Shown here in pieces: positions 54,656 to 63,831 of a DNA stretch of 64,000 nucleotides (positions are counted from its first letter, which is position 1; the number at the start of each line of letters is the position of its first letter). This DNA is from Streptomyces pactum (GTDB lineage Bacteria > Actinomycetota > Actinomycetes > Streptomycetales > Streptomycetaceae). The stretch covers positions 3,536,501 through 3,600,500 of the forward strand of contig NZ_CP019724.1 in assembly GCF_002005225.1 (NCBI RefSeq), in the 5' to 3' direction. The notes beneath the pieces are model-generated. The model was given only the letters and a program-made list of their open reading frames with translations, was not told where the DNA came from and did not search any database. The position numbers were made by a program, and so were the translations under genes.

Positions 54656-55186
54656 TCAGCCGGCGAGCACGCTCAGGTCGGCCGCCGTCCAGCGCTCGCC
54701 GACGCCCGTCAGCGTCACGTGCCGCACCTCGTCGGTGGTGTCGCCGACGGCCCGGTGGATCCGGAGCCGCAACCGGTCCTCGGTCAGCTCCTCGACCTTG
54801 CCCTCGCCCCACTCGACGACGATCACCGAGTCGGACAGGGAGACGTCGAGGTCGAGGTCCTCCATCTCGTCCAGGCCGCCGGACAGCCGGTAGGCGTCGA
54901 CGTGGACGAGCGGCGGACCGTCGCCGAGGGACGGGTGCACGCGGGCGATCACGAAGGTCGGGGAAGTGACGGCGCCGCGTACGCCGAGGCCCTCGCCGAG
55001 TCCCCGGGTCAGCGTGGTCTTGCCCGCGCCCAGCTCCCCGCTGAGCATCACCAGGTCGCCGGCGCGCAGCACTTCGGCGAGCTTGCGGCCCAGCTCCCGC
55101 ATCTGCTCCGGGGAGGTGACGGTGATCTCTGCGTCGGGGGCGGGCTCAGCCGGGCCCTGCGGTGCTGCTGGTGCTTCCATAGCCAT
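54656..55186 (-). CDS. tsaE: tRNA threonylcarbamoyladenosine biosynthesis ATPase TsaE
   Basis: 176 residues from the ATG at 55186 (55180 is possible). The P-loop is GELGAGKTTLTRGL; switch-like residues SPTFVIARVH and VHVDAYRL and the Walker B-like VIVVEWGEG are typical. It is an ATPase that activates the TsaB-TsaD complex. The start overlaps the end of the alpha/beta hydrolase gene by about 40 bp, so the two are translationally linked. Confidence 0.95.
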   Translation of the reverse strand: MAMEAPAAPQGPAEPAPDAEITVTSPEQMRELGRKLAEVLRAGDLVMLSGELGAGKTTLTRGLGEGLGVRGAVTSPTFVIARVHPSLGDGPPLVHVDAYRLSGGLDEMEDLDLDVSLSDSVIVVEWGEGKVEELTEDRLRLRIHRAVGDTTDEVRHVTLTGVGERWTAADLSVLAG

Positions 55187-56405
55187 CAACGGTAGCCGCT
55201 GCCGGCACCGCGCCCGCGCGGGCGAGCAGGTCGGCGAGGCGGTCGGTGACCAGCTCGGGATGTTCCAGCATCACCAGGTGCCCCGCGTCCGGGACCAGCA
55301 CCAGCTCCGCGTCCGGCAGCAGGCCGGCGATCGCCTCGCTGTGCTCGCTCGGCGTGACGAGGTCCCGCACGCCGGCCAGCACGAGCACCGGCAGACCGGC
55401 GAAGAGCGCGAGGGCCTCCGTCTTGTCGTGGTCGTTGAAGGCCGGGTAGTACTCGGCGACCACGTCGATCGGCGTCGACTCGATCATCCGCTCGGCGAAC
55501 CGGGCCACGGCCGGGTCGACGTCCCGGGACGCGAACGAGTACCGCTTGATGATCCCGGCGAACAGGTCCGCCGTCGCCCGCCGCCCCTTCTCCACCAGGT
55601 CGGCCCGCTGCCCCAGGGCCTTCAGCACGCCCGGCAGCACCCGCCGCACCGCGTTGACGCCGGCCAGGGGCAGCCCGAAGTTCACCTCGCCTAGGCGTCC
55701 GGAGGACGTACCGACCAGGGCCACGCCGACGACCCGCTCGCGGACCAGGTCGGGGTACGCGTCGGCCAGCGCCATCACGGTCATGCCGCCCATGGAGTGC
55801 CCGGCCAGCACGATCGGGCCCTCGGGGGCGGCCGCGTCGATGACGGCCTTCAGGTCGCGGCCGAGCTCGTCGATGGTGACCGGCCGGTCGTCCCGTACCT
55901 GAGCCACGCCCCGCCCGGACCGGCCGTGGCTGCGCTGGTCCCAGAACACGGTGCGGACGACGCCCCTGAGGGCCGCCCGCTGGAAGTGCCAGGCGTCCTG
56001 GTTGAGGCAGTAGCCGTGGCTGAAGACGACGGTCACGGGGGCGGGCGCCTTACGGCCGAACAGCCGCCGGCGGCGCCGGGTGAGCGCGGACTCCGCCTCC
56101 GGCTCGACGCCGTCGACCTCGTAGTACAGCTCGGTGCCGTCGTCGGCGTACGCCTTGCCGGGGGTCCCGCGCAGTCCGCCGTAAGGGCCCGCCGAGTCGA
56201 GGGCGAGCCGGGCCCTCTGCCGTATCCCGCGGCCGACGGTGAGCCGTTCTATCGCCACGCCCGCGGCGGCGCCCGCCGCGACCACGCCTATCGCGACGCC
56301 GGCGATGCCGGTCGCCCGGCGCCAGCCGCCGGCCGCCGCGTCCGTGGCGGAGGCGACGGCCGCCGCGGCGACGTCCGCTACGGCCTCCGTGTTGCTCTCG
56401 CTCAC
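55146..56405 (-). CDS. Alpha/beta hydrolase
   Basis: 419 residues. The N-terminal part (1-70) is Ala-rich with a membrane-associating segment (IAGVAIGVVAAGAAAGVAI). The hydrolase core has the oxyanion strand FSHGYCLNQDAW, the nucleophile elbow LAGHSMGGMTVMALA, the acidic residue after VLVLAGVRDLVTP and the catalytic His in PDAGHLVMLEHPE. The substrate is unknown. Its position between alr and tsaE is conserved in Streptomyces. Confidence 0.9.
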   Translation of the reverse strand: MSESNTEAVADVAAAAVASATDAAAGGWRRATGIAGVAIGVVAAGAAAGVAIERLTVGRGIRQRARLALDSAGPYGGLRGTPGKAYADDGTELYYEVDGVEPEAESALTRRRRRLFGRKAPAPVTVVFSHGYCLNQDAWHFQRAALRGVVRTVFWDQRSHGRSGRGVAQVRDDRPVTIDELGRDLKAVIDAAAPEGPIVLAGHSMGGMTVMALADAYPDLVRERVVGVALVGTSSGRLGEVNFGLPLAGVNAVRRVLPGVLKALGQRADLVEKGRRATADLFAGIIKRYSFASRDVDPAVARFAERMIESTPIDVVAEYYPAFNDHDKTEALALFAGLPVLVLAGVRDLVTPSEHSEAIAGLLPDAELVLVPDAGHLVMLEHPELVTDRLADLLARAGAVPAAATVDGYGSTSSTAGPG

Positions 56406-56500
56406 GTACCGCTCCTCTTCACCGGGCCGCTGTGCGGATACCCGCTGGTCGCTGATTCACCTGAACGCGCGTCGTGCGCGTCGTGCCGCTGACGGACGCG

Positions 56501-57667
56501 TCACTCGTTCACATAGACGCGCGGAACCCGGCTTCCGATCCGGGTGACGATCTCGTACGCGATGGTGCCCGCCGCCTGCGCCCAGTCCTCGGCGGTCGGC
56601 TCGCCGCGGTCGCCGGGGCCGAACAGCACCGCCTCCGCGCCCGGCCCCGGCCGGTCCCCGCCCAGGTCGACGACGAACTGGTCCATCGCGATCCGCCCCG
56701 CCACCGTGCGCCACTTGCCGTCGACCAGGACCGGGCCGGTGGCGGAGGCGTGGCGGGGGACGCCGTCCGCGTAACCGAGGGGGACGAGGCCGAGGGTGGT
56801 CTCGCCGGGGGTGGTGTAGTGGTGGCCGTAGCTGACGCCGTGGCCGCCGGGGACCTGCTTGACCAGGGCCAGCGAGGCGGCCAGCGTCATCACGGGGCGC
56901 AGCCCGAAGTCGGCGGGGGTGCCGATCTCGGGGCTGGGCGAGACGCCGTACATCGCGATGCCCGGCCGTACGAGGTCGAAGTGGGCCTCGGGGAGGGTGA
57001 GCGTGGCCGGCGAGTTGGCGATGTGCCGCACGTCGGGGCGTACGCCCTGCTGCTCGGCGTAGGCCGTCATCTCCCGGAAGAGGGTGAGCTGGGCGGCGAT
57101 GGAGGGGTGCCCGGGCTCGTCGGCGCAGGCGAAGTGCGACCAGAGGCCGGTGACGCGGAGCAGCCCCTCGCTCTCGGCCCGCAGGGCCTGACGGACCAGC
57201 TCCGTCCAGTCCTCGCCGGGCTGGCAGCCGCCCCGGCCGAGCCCGGTGTCGGCCTTGAGCTGCACGCGCGCGGGGAGCCCGGCGCGCCGTGCCGCCTCGG
57301 TGACCTCCTCCAGGGCCCACATCCCGCTGACGGACACGTCGAGGCCGGCCTCGACGGCCTCCTGCCAGGGGCCGCCCGGCGTCCACAGCCAGCACATGAT
57401 CCGCACGTCGTCCGGCAGCCCCGCCTGAGCGCGCAGCGCGAGCGCCTCCTGCGGGGTGGCGGTGCCCAGCCAGGTCGCGCCCGCCGCGACGGCCGCGCGG
57501 GCGCACGGAATGGCGCCGTGGCCGTAGCCGTCGGCCTTGACGACGGCCATGAGAGCCGCCCCGGGGGCCCGTTCGCGCAGTGCGCGGACGTTGGCCCGCA
57601 GGGCGGCCAGGTCGATCTCGGCCCGGGCCCGCGCCACCGCGGACCGCCGAGCAGCTCTCTCACTCAT
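56501..57667 (-). CDS. alr: Alanine racemase
   Basis: 388 residues. The PLP-binding Lys is in [10 protein letters not shown], and the barrel is followed by HTDTGLGR-type residues ([15 protein letters not shown]) and the catalytic Tyr region [26 protein letters not shown]. The C-terminal beta domain has [15 protein letters not shown]. It makes D-alanine for peptidoglycan. It heads the alr, alpha/beta hydrolase, tsaE string on the minus strand and is divergent from acpS. Confidence 0.97.
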   Translation of the reverse strand: MSERAARRSAVARARAEIDLAALRANVRALRERAPGAALMAVVKADGYGHGAIPCARAAVAAGATWLGTATPQEALALRAQAGLPDDVRIMCWLWTPGGPWQEAVEAGLDVSVSGMWALEEVTEAARRAGLPARVQLKADTGLGRGGCQPGEDWTELVRQALRAESEGLLRVTGLWSHFACADEPGHPSIAAQLTLFREMTAYAEQQGVRPDVRHIANSPATLTLPEAHFDLVRPGIAMYGVSPSPEIGTPADFGLRPVMTLAASLALVKQVPGGHGVSYGHHYTTPGETTLGLVPLGYADGVPRHASATGPVLVDGKWRTVAGRIAMDQFVVDLGGDRPGPGAEAVLFGPGDRGEPTAEDWAQAAGTIAYEIVTRIGSRVPRVYVNE

Positions 57668-57749
57668 CGTGCCCCCAGTCTCTCAGAGCCCCCGGGGCCC
57701 ACTTCCCCGCGGAACACGGATCGCCCGCGAGGTCGTTAGGGTTCCCGGC

Positions 57750-58121
57750 ATGAGCATCATCGGGGTCGGGATCGACGTGGCCGAGGTCGAGCGGTTCGGG
57801 ATGTCGCTGGAACGCACGCCGGCCCTGGCCCGGCGGCTCTTCCTGGAGAGCGAGTTGCTGCTGTCGAGCGGGGAACGCCGGGGTACCGCCTCCCTCGCCG
57901 CCCGGTTCGCGGCGAAGGAGGCCCTGGCGAAGGCGCTGGGCGCGCCCGCGGGGCTGCACTGGACGGACGCCGAGGTGTACGTCGAGGACAGCGGGCGCCC
58001 GCGGCTGCGGGTGACGGGGACGGTGGCGGCGCGGGCGGCGGAGCTGGGCGTGGCGTCGTGGCACGTGTCGCTGAGCCATGACGCCGGGGTGGCGTCGGCG
58101 GTGGTGATCGCGGAGGGGTAG
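57750..58121 (+). CDS. acpS: Holo-[acyl-carrier-protein] synthase
   Basis: 123 residues from the ATG at 57750. The metal and CoA site residues are in [13 protein letters not shown], and [16 protein letters not shown] supplies the second conserved set. The C-terminal [21 protein letters not shown] is typical. It transfers 4'-phosphopantetheine to the fatty-acid ACP. Confidence 0.96.
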   Translation: MSIIGVGIDVAEVERFGMSLERTPALARRLFLESELLLSSGERRGTASLAARFAAKEALAKALGAPAGLHWTDAEVYVEDSGRPRLRVTGTVAARAAELGVASWHVSLSHDAGVASAVVIAEG

Positions 58122-58189
58122 GGCGGCCCGCTTCCGCGGACAGGCGGGCGCGGGATGACCCGGCCGGGGCTCACTGCGATCATGCGTGC

Positions 58190-58945
58190 ATGGACGTGAG
58201 CGCGGGAATCGAGGACGTGGGTGCCGGGATCGGCATGGTCTCCGTTCCGCCGGGACGGGTGACCCTGTCGGACCGGCGGACGCGGCGCAGTTGGCCGGTG
58301 GAGGTCGCGTCCTGTCGGCTGGCGGCGTTCCCGGTCACGCGGGCCGCGTACGCGCGGGTCACCGGGCGGCCGCCCGTGGCCGAGCGGGAGGAGCGGCTGC
58401 CCGTCGCCGAGGTCTCCTGGGCGGACGCGGTCGGCTTCTGCAACTCCCTGTCGCGGCACGAGGGGCTCCGCCCGGCCTACCGCCTCGCCGACGACGACGG
58501 CGGCGGCGACGGAGACGCCGGTGTCACCTGGGACACCTCCGCCGACGGGTACCGGCTGCCGACCGAGGCCGAATGGGAACACGCCTGCCGCGCCGGGACG
58601 GACGGACCGCGCTACGGCGCCCTGGACGACATCGCCTGGCACCGGGGCAACTCGCGGGAGCGCGTCCACGAGGTGGGCGGCAGGCGGCCGAACGACTGGG
58701 GCCTGTACGACATGCTCGGCAACGTCTGGGAGTGGTGCTGGGACGTCTACGACGCGGAGGTCTACGGCACCTACCGGGTGCTGCGCGGTGGCGGCTGGTT
58801 CGACGAGCACTGGAGCTGCCGGGCCTCCGTACGGCGCCGCAGCCACCCGACGTTCCGGGTCGACGACGTGGGCTTCCGCGTCGCCCGTTCGGTCGGTGCC
58901 GGTGTGGGGGCCGGTGTCGACGCGGCTCAGTCGCCCGTCGGCTGA
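58190..58945 (+). CDS. SUMF1/formylglycine-generating-enzyme family protein
   Basis: 251 residues. The family pattern runs from IGMVSVPPGRVTLSD through CRLAAFPVTRAAYARVTG, WADAVGFCNSLSRHEGLRPAYRL, GYRLPTEAEWEHACRAG and NDWGLYDMLGNVWEWCWD to VLRGGGWFD and FRVDDVGFRVAR. It is short compared with true formylglycine-generating enzymes, and the redox Cys pair cannot be confirmed. It may be a non-catalytic SUMF1-like domain protein or modify an unknown target. Its 3' end overlaps the convergent regulator by 19 bp. Confidence 0.85.
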   Translation: MDVSAGIEDVGAGIGMVSVPPGRVTLSDRRTRRSWPVEVASCRLAAFPVTRAAYARVTGRPPVAEREERLPVAEVSWADAVGFCNSLSRHEGLRPAYRLADDDGGGDGDAGVTWDTSADGYRLPTEAEWEHACRAGTDGPRYGALDDIAWHRGNSRERVHEVGGRRPNDWGLYDMLGNVWEWCWDVYDAEVYGTYRVLRGGGWFDEHWSCRASVRRRSHPTFRVDDVGFRVARSVGAGVGAGVDAAQSPVG

Positions 58946-59538
58946 ACCCGGATGTGCATCCGCTCGCCCTGCGCCCCGTACAGGGCGATCCACTCGACGG
59001 GCCCGTGCCCCGCGTTGGCGATGCCGTGCGGGACGCGGGTGTCGAACTCCGCCGTCTCACCGGCCGTCAGGACGAGGTCGTGGTCGCCCAGGGCGAGGAG
59101 CAGGCGGCCGGAGAGTACGTAGATCCACTCGTGGCCCTCGTGGGAGCCCTGGTCGGGGCGCGGGGTCGATCGGGTCCGCGCGACCGGTGGGGCGGGGAGG
59201 ATCTGCTTGTAGGCGTGCAGCCCGTCGTTGGGGTTGCGGGTGAGGGGGATCCAGGTCTGGCCGTGCCGGGTGAACGGGCGCGGGTGGACGCGGGGGTCGC
59301 CGGTCCGGGAGCCGACCAGTTCGTCCAGGGGCAGGCGGTGCGCCCTGGTCAGCGGCAGCAGGTGCCGCAGTGCCGGCTCACGCTGTCCCGACTCCAGCCG
59401 GGACAGCGTGGACACGGAGATGCCGGTGGCGGCGCCGAGCTGGGCCAGGGTGAGGCCGCGGGCCTGCCGGATGGCGCGCAGGCGGGCCCCGAGTGAGGTC
59501 ATCACCCGCGTCGTCTCGGCCGTCTCGCCGTCGCCCAT
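58927..59538 (-). CDS. XRE-family regulator with C-terminal cupin
   Basis: 203 residues from the ATG at 59538. Helix-turn-helix: LGARLRAIRQARGLTLAQLGAATGISVSTLSRLESGQREP. The cupin domain (about 125-200) has HEGHEWIYVLSGRLLLALGD and LTAGETAEFDTRVPHGIANAG. This architecture is typical of small-molecule-sensing regulators such as PuuR/SutR types. The ligand is unknown. It could control the convergent SUMF1 gene or the adjacent beta-helix gene. Confidence 0.9.
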   Translation of the reverse strand: MGDGETAETTRVMTSLGARLRAIRQARGLTLAQLGAATGISVSTLSRLESGQREPALRHLLPLTRAHRLPLDELVGSRTGDPRVHPRPFTRHGQTWIPLTRNPNDGLHAYKQILPAPPVARTRSTPRPDQGSHEGHEWIYVLSGRLLLALGDHDLVLTAGETAEFDTRVPHGIANAGHGPVEWIALYGAQGERMHIRVQPTGD

Positions 59539-59572
59539 GGGACAACTCTCCCCCATGCGGCCGTGCGGGGGC

Positions 59573-60751
59573 TCAGCAGACCGACTGGCTGCTGTTCACC
59601 AGGGTGATGTTGCGGAACGTCGTGTTCGTGCCGCAGGGGCTCTCGCGGACGGAGGTGTTCGTCACCGTCAGGTTCTGGACGGTGATGTCCGAGTTGTTGG
59701 CGAACTCGGAGCGGGCCGCGAGCCGTATCCCGCCGCCGCCCGTGACGCTGCCGCTGTGGGCGGCGAGGGTGACGTTGTGGCAGTTCTCGATCAGGACCGA
59801 GTTGTTGCCGGTGTCCGAGATGTTCACCCGGTCGATGACCGCGCCGCCGCTCTCCGAGACGCAGAAGACGCCCCGCCCGCCACCGCGCGCGATCACCTCG
59901 CCGACCCGGATGTTGGTCGGATAGCCGCTGCCGATCCGGCCGTTGCGGTTGGCCATGCGGAAGGCGGCGTAGCCGGTGCCGGTGCCCGCGCCGTCCGCGT
60001 CGACCCTGGTGACGGTGGCGTTGATCGTCTGGTTGAGGAGCAGGCCCGACTCGCCCACGTTCCGGGCGGTGACCGTGCCGATGGTGATGCCGTCCACGCC
60101 GTAGGTCTCCACGGCGTGGCTGGAGGCGCCGGAGACGTAGACGTCGTCGATACGGACGTTGCGGGTCCACTGGCTGGTGTCGCCGCGGTTGTCGATCCGT
60201 ACGCCGAGGCCGGAGGAGAGGCGCATGTCGATCCGGCCGAGGACGACGTTGTGGACGTTGCGCATGAAGATGCCGTAGAGCGGGCGGCCGGTGACGTTGA
60301 GGTGCTGGACCTCCACGTCCCGGGTGCCGCGGGAGTAGACCGGCGCCTGGTCGCCGGAGCCGCTGCCGGTGACGTCGATGGTGCCGCAGACGTCGAGGAC
60401 CGTGTAGCTCGGCAGCGAGATGCGCGAGCCCGCGGAGACGGTGCCGGAGCCGCGGACGACGACCCTTTCCTTGGCGGTGCGTCCGGCGGTCAGGCTGTTC
60501 ACCGCCGCCTGGACGGCGGCACGCATGTCGCCGCCGGTGTGAACGACGGTGCCGCCGCGACGGGCGGTCCAGGTGCCGCCGCTGCGGACCGCCTCCGCCT
60601 GGTACGAGCCCTCACCGCAGGCGGCGGCGGTGCGGGTGGGGGCGGAGGCGGTGGTCGTCGCGGTGGCGGGGGCCGGGGTGGTGAGGGTGCCGGCCGTGGT
60701 GAGGAGGGCGACGGCGCCCGCGGTGGCGAGGAGAGCGGATCTGCGTCCCAT
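59573..60751 (-). CDS. Secreted right-handed beta-helix protein
   Basis: 392 residues. An N-terminal signal peptide (GRRSALLATAGAVALLTTAG, cleavage after ATA) leads to a parallel beta-helix rich in repeating turns such as VRIDDVYVSGASSHAVETYG, VDGITIGTVTARNVGESGLL and NSDITVQNLTVTNTS. Two Cys pairs may form disulfides (CGEGSY, VCGTID, CGTNTTF, SVC). It resembles pectate-lyase-fold glycosidases or lyases, but no catalytic Lys/Arg set was identified with confidence. It is exported, probably via Sec. Two inverted repeats lie upstream. Confidence 0.85.
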   Translation of the reverse strand: MGRRSALLATAGAVALLTTAGTLTTPAPATATTTASAPTRTAAACGEGSYQAEAVRSGGTWTARRGGTVVHTGGDMRAAVQAAVNSLTAGRTAKERVVVRGSGTVSAGSRISLPSYTVLDVCGTIDVTGSGSGDQAPVYSRGTRDVEVQHLNVTGRPLYGIFMRNVHNVVLGRIDMRLSSGLGVRIDNRGDTSQWTRNVRIDDVYVSGASSHAVETYGVDGITIGTVTARNVGESGLLLNQTINATVTRVDADGAGTGTGYAAFRMANRNGRIGSGYPTNIRVGEVIARGGGRGVFCVSESGGAVIDRVNISDTGNNSVLIENCHNVTLAAHSGSVTGGGGIRLAARSEFANNSDITVQNLTVTNTSVRESPCGTNTTFRNITLVNSSQSVC

Positions 60752-60781
60752 GGGGGGTTCGTCCTCTCGTCGAGCCGATCA

Positions 60782-60813
60782 AGTCGAACGAGGCATTCGA
60801 CTGAATCGATTCA
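60782..60813. promoter_or_regulatory. Inverted repeats upstream of the beta-helix gene
   Basis: AGTCGAA (60782-60788) and TTCGACT (60796-60802) flank seven bases, and the palindrome GAATCGATTC follows at 60804-60813. They lie 30-60 bp upstream of the beta-helix gene start, in operator position, and may be regulator sites. Confidence 0.4.
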
Positions 60814-60918
60814 TCGTGTGGGGATGGGGAGTGTGGCAACGGGGCGTGGGAGCGTCAATGGGCAGCGCGGGGCAACGGGGTCGTGAACGTTCACGCCGTA
60901 CGGGGAAGACTCGACGGC

Positions 60919-62472
60919 ATGCGGACTGCGTACAGCGTGGAGATGGTCAGGAACGCCGAACGGGAGCTGATGGCACGGCTCCCGGAGGGGGCGTTGATGC
61001 AGCGGGCCGCGGCCAGACTCGCCGCCGCCTGCGCCGAGGTGCTCGGGCGGGTGGCCGGACGGGTCTACGGAAGCCGGGTGGTGCTGCTGGTCGGAAGCGG
61101 CGACAACGGCGGCGACGCCCTGTACGCCGGGGCGCGGCTGGCCCGGCGCGGGGCGGGCGTGACGGCGGTGCTGCTCACGCCGGAGCGCGCGCACGGCGGG
61201 GGGCTGGCGGCGTTGCGGCGGGCGGGGGGACGGGTCGTGGAGTCCGGGTCCGGTTCCGGCTCCGGTTCCGGTTCCGAAGCGGGGTCGGCGTCCGGGTCCG
61301 GGTCCGGGTCCGCAGCGGCGTCGGCGTCGGCGTCGGCGTCCGGGTCCGGGTCCGCCGAGGGAGTGATCGCGCGGGCCGACCTCGTCGTGGACGGCATCGT
61401 CGGGATCGGCGGCAAGGGCGGACTGCGGGAGGAGGCGGTACCGCTCGCCGACGCGGCCGCCCGGTCGCGGGCCGCCGTCGTCGCCGTCGACCTGCCGAGC
61501 GGCGTGGACGCGGACACCGGGCAGGTGCGCGGGACGGCCGTGCGGGCCGACCTGACGGTGACGTTCGGGGCGCACAAACCGGGGCTGCTGGTCGATCCGG
61601 CGCGGGAGTACGCGGGGACTGTGCGGCTGGTGGACATCGGGCTGCCGCTGCCGAACGACGCGGCCGAGCTGGAGGCGTTGCAGCACGCGGACGTGGCGCG
61701 GCTGCTGCCGGTACCGGGCGCGGAGAGCGACAAGTACCGGCGGGGGGTCGTCGGCATCGCCGCCGGGTCGGCCCGCTATCCGGGCGCGGCCGTGCTCGCC
61801 GTCGCCGGGGCGCTGCGGGGCGGTGCGGGGGCGGTGCGGTACGTCGGTCCGGCCGGGGACGCGGTGATCGCCCGCTACCCGGAGACGCTCGTGTCCGACC
61901 AGGGGCCGAAGCGGGCGGGGCGGGTGCAGGCGTGGGTCGTCGGGCCGGGGGCCGGGGACGACGCCGGGACCGTTGCGGAGGTGCTGGCCGCGGAGGTGCC
62001 GGTGCTGATCGACGCGGACGGGCTGCGGCTGGCCGACGCCGCGGCGGTGCGGGGGCGTACGGCGCCGACGCTGATGACGCCGCACGCCGGGGAGGCGGCG
62101 GCACTGCTCGGGGTGAGCCGGGAGGAGGTCGAGGGGGCACGGCTGGCCTCGGCGCGGGAGCTGGCGGCGCGGTACGGGGCGACGGTGCTGCTGAAGGGCT
62201 CGACGACGGTGGTGGCCGGGGCGGAGGGAGGCCCGGTACGGGTCAACGCGACGGGGACGTCGTGGCTCGCCACGGCCGGGAGCGGGGACGTGCTGTCCGG
62301 GCTGGCGGGGTCACTGCTGGCGGCGGGGCTGTCGGCGCGGGACGCGGGGAGCGCGGGGGCGTACCTGCACGGACTGGCGGGGCGGTTCGCGGCGGAGGGT
62401 GCGCCGGTGGGGGCGCACGATGTCGCGGGGGCGATTCCGCGGGCGTGGCGGGATGTGGCTCGGGCGAGTTGA
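60919..62472 (+). CDS. nnr: Bifunctional NAD(P)H-hydrate epimerase / ADP-dependent dehydratase
   Basis: 517 residues from the ATG at 60919. The N-terminal YjeF epimerase domain (about 1-240) has VVLLVGSGDNGGDALYAGARL, VDGIVGIGGKGGLR and AVDLPSGVDADTG. The C-terminal carbohydrate-kinase-like dehydratase has GIAAGSARYPGAAVLAVAGAL, TPHAGEAAALLG, LKGSTTVVAG and the catalytic Asp of TAGSGDVLSG. The enzyme repairs hydrated NADH/NADPH. A Ser/Gly/Ala low-complexity loop of about 34 residues, encoded by hexanucleotide repeats (61240-61355), interrupts the epimerase domain. Confidence 0.95.
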   Translation: MRTAYSVEMVRNAERELMARLPEGALMQRAAARLAAACAEVLGRVAGRVYGSRVVLLVGSGDNGGDALYAGARLARRGAGVTAVLLTPERAHGGGLAALRRAGGRVVESGSGSGSGSGSEAGSASGSGSGSAAASASASASGSGSAEGVIARADLVVDGIVGIGGKGGLREEAVPLADAAARSRAAVVAVDLPSGVDADTGQVRGTAVRADLTVTFGAHKPGLLVDPAREYAGTVRLVDIGLPLPNDAAELEALQHADVARLLPVPGAESDKYRRGVVGIAAGSARYPGAAVLAVAGALRGGAGAVRYVGPAGDAVIARYPETLVSDQGPKRAGRVQAWVVGPGAGDDAGTVAEVLAAEVPVLIDADGLRLADAAAVRGRTAPTLMTPHAGEAAALLGVSREEVEGARLASARELAARYGATVLLKGSTTVVAGAEGGPVRVNATGTSWLATAGSGDVLSGLAGSLLAAGLSARDAGSAGAYLHGLAGRFAAEGAPVGAHDVAGAIPRAWRDVARAS

Positions 62473-62529
62473 GCGGGGTGTTTCGTGGAGCGCCGGTTCC
62501 GTAGGGCGCCGGGTCGTTACGGTGATCGC

Positions 62530-62991
62530 ATGACACCTGAACCCGCCTCGGCGCCCACGGACCTCGCCGCGCTGCCCAGGGCCGAGTTCGCCTTCCCCGG
62601 TCCCCTGCGCGACCAGCTCGTCGCGGCGATCCTCGACGGCTCCAAGACGTCGACGACCGGCCTCGTCGTCGACTACGAGCACGAGGGCGAGCCACTGCCG
62701 GAAGCCGGGAGCCGCGAGGTGGTCGTCGACTCCCACGACCGTCCGGTCGCCGTCATCGAGGTGACCGACGTGCGCGTCGTTCCGCTGGCCGAGGTGGACC
62801 TCGCCCACGCGGTGGACGAGGGCGAGGGGTACACGAGCGTGGCCGAGTGGCGGACGGGCCACGAACGGTTCTGGCACAGCGAGGAGATGCGCGCGGCCCT
62901 GAACGACCCGGGCTTCACCGTGGACGACGCGACCCCGGCGGTCCTGCAACGCTTCCGCCTGGTCACCGTGGTGCACTCGGCCGACGGGTGA
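62530..62991 (+). CDS. ASCH domain protein
   Basis: 153 residues from the ATG at 62530. The ASCH/PUA-like fold is recognisable from FPGPLRDQLVAAILDGSKTSTTGLVVDYEHEGEPLP, VVDSHDRPVAVIEVTDVRVVPLAEVD and EGYTSVAEWRTGHERFW. ASCH proteins bind RNA or modified nucleosides, and some hydrolyse N4-acetylcytidine; the activity here is not determined. Confidence 0.88.
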   Translation: MTPEPASAPTDLAALPRAEFAFPGPLRDQLVAAILDGSKTSTTGLVVDYEHEGEPLPEAGSREVVVDSHDRPVAVIEVTDVRVVPLAEVDLAHAVDEGEGYTSVAEWRTGHERFWHSEEMRAALNDPGFTVDDATPAVLQRFRLVTVVHSADG

Positions 62992-62992
62992 C

Positions 62993-63189
62993 TCACTCCG
63001 AGCCGCGCTCCCCATGCGGCTCGTCCGGCTCCCTCCACGTGTCTCGGGCCGGAGTGTCCTCCAGGCCCACTTCCAGCAGTTCCGACCAGTACTTGGCTGT
63101 GGGTTCGTCGAACGCTCGGTCCCCGCCTTGACGGGCGGCGTCATGCCCAACGCCTCGAAGATCGGCGCGAGGACCTCGCGACGAGACGT
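62993..63189 (-). pseudogene. Frameshifted short gene after the ATP-binding protein
   Basis: Directly after the ATP-binding gene stop one frame has good codon bias (SRREVLAPIFEALGMTPPVK), but it is not the frame that is open to the stop at 62993, which gives FDEPTAKYWSELLEVGLEDT and TWREPDEPHGERGSE. The switch occurs near 63120. The two parts together would encode a ~65-residue protein whose family I do not know. Either a frameshift mutation or a sequencing error is present. Confidence 0.45.
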
Positions 63190-63612
63190 TCACGCCGCCC
63201 GCGCGGCGGTGCCCAGTTCGCACCAGACGTACTTGCCCCGGTTGCCCTCCCTGGCCAGCGGCTGCCAGCCCCACACGTCGGCGCAGGCCCGCACCAGGGC
63301 CAGACCCCGCCCCTCCTCGGCGCCCAGGCCCCGTTCGAAGGGGAGCGGAGGCTCCGGCGGCGTCGGGTCCGCGTCCCACGCGCCGATCCGCAGCACGCCG
63401 TTGCCCGACCAGCGCACCCGCAGGGCGGCCGGCCCCTTGGTGTGCCGTACGGCGTTCGACACCAGCTCCGTGGCGAGCAGTTCCGCCACGTCGACCATGC
63501 CGATCAGGCCGTGCATCGTGAGGATGAGGCGGAGGGTACGGCGGCAGACGGTGACGGCGCGGGCGTCGTTCGGGATGTAGAGGGAGTACTCCCACGGGTC
63601 GGTTTCGGGCAT
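63190..63612 (-). CDS. HATPase-type ATP-binding protein (anti-sigma-like)
   Basis: 140 residues from the ATG at 63612, with GAGGAG upstream. The GHKL fold shows the N-box ELLATELVSNAVRHT and the G1-type segment (GAWDADPTPPEPPLP, then EEGRGLALVRACADVWG). It resembles the small SpoIIAB/RsbW-like proteins that are very numerous in Streptomyces and usually sit next to an XRE regulator, as here. The partner is not known. Confidence 0.88.
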   Translation of the reverse strand: MPETDPWEYSLYIPNDARAVTVCRRTLRLILTMHGLIGMVDVAELLATELVSNAVRHTKGPAALRVRWSGNGVLRIGAWDADPTPPEPPLPFERGLGAEEGRGLALVRACADVWGWQPLAREGNRGKYVWCELGTAARAA

Positions 63613-63831
63613 GCGGCAACTCCTCTTCGACAGGGGTGGTTGAAGGCAGCGGCCGGTGTCACTGCCGCGTCCGCCGCGCAGGGCGGAGCGGTGCACTTCC
63701 GGCACCCTGGGACCTCACACAGTGTGCGATGCGTCACTGACGGTAGGTCTAACGGATTAAGTCTCGCAAGCCGCTCGCGTAATCTGACTCCGAACGAGTC
63801 GCGCCTACAGGCGCATTGAGGGGAGCGATGG

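Noticed and set aside
58186..59496. 436-codon frame overlapping the SUMF1 and XRE-cupin genes
   Set aside because: Shadow frame with Arg/Gly/Ala composition; both real genes have complete domain motifs.
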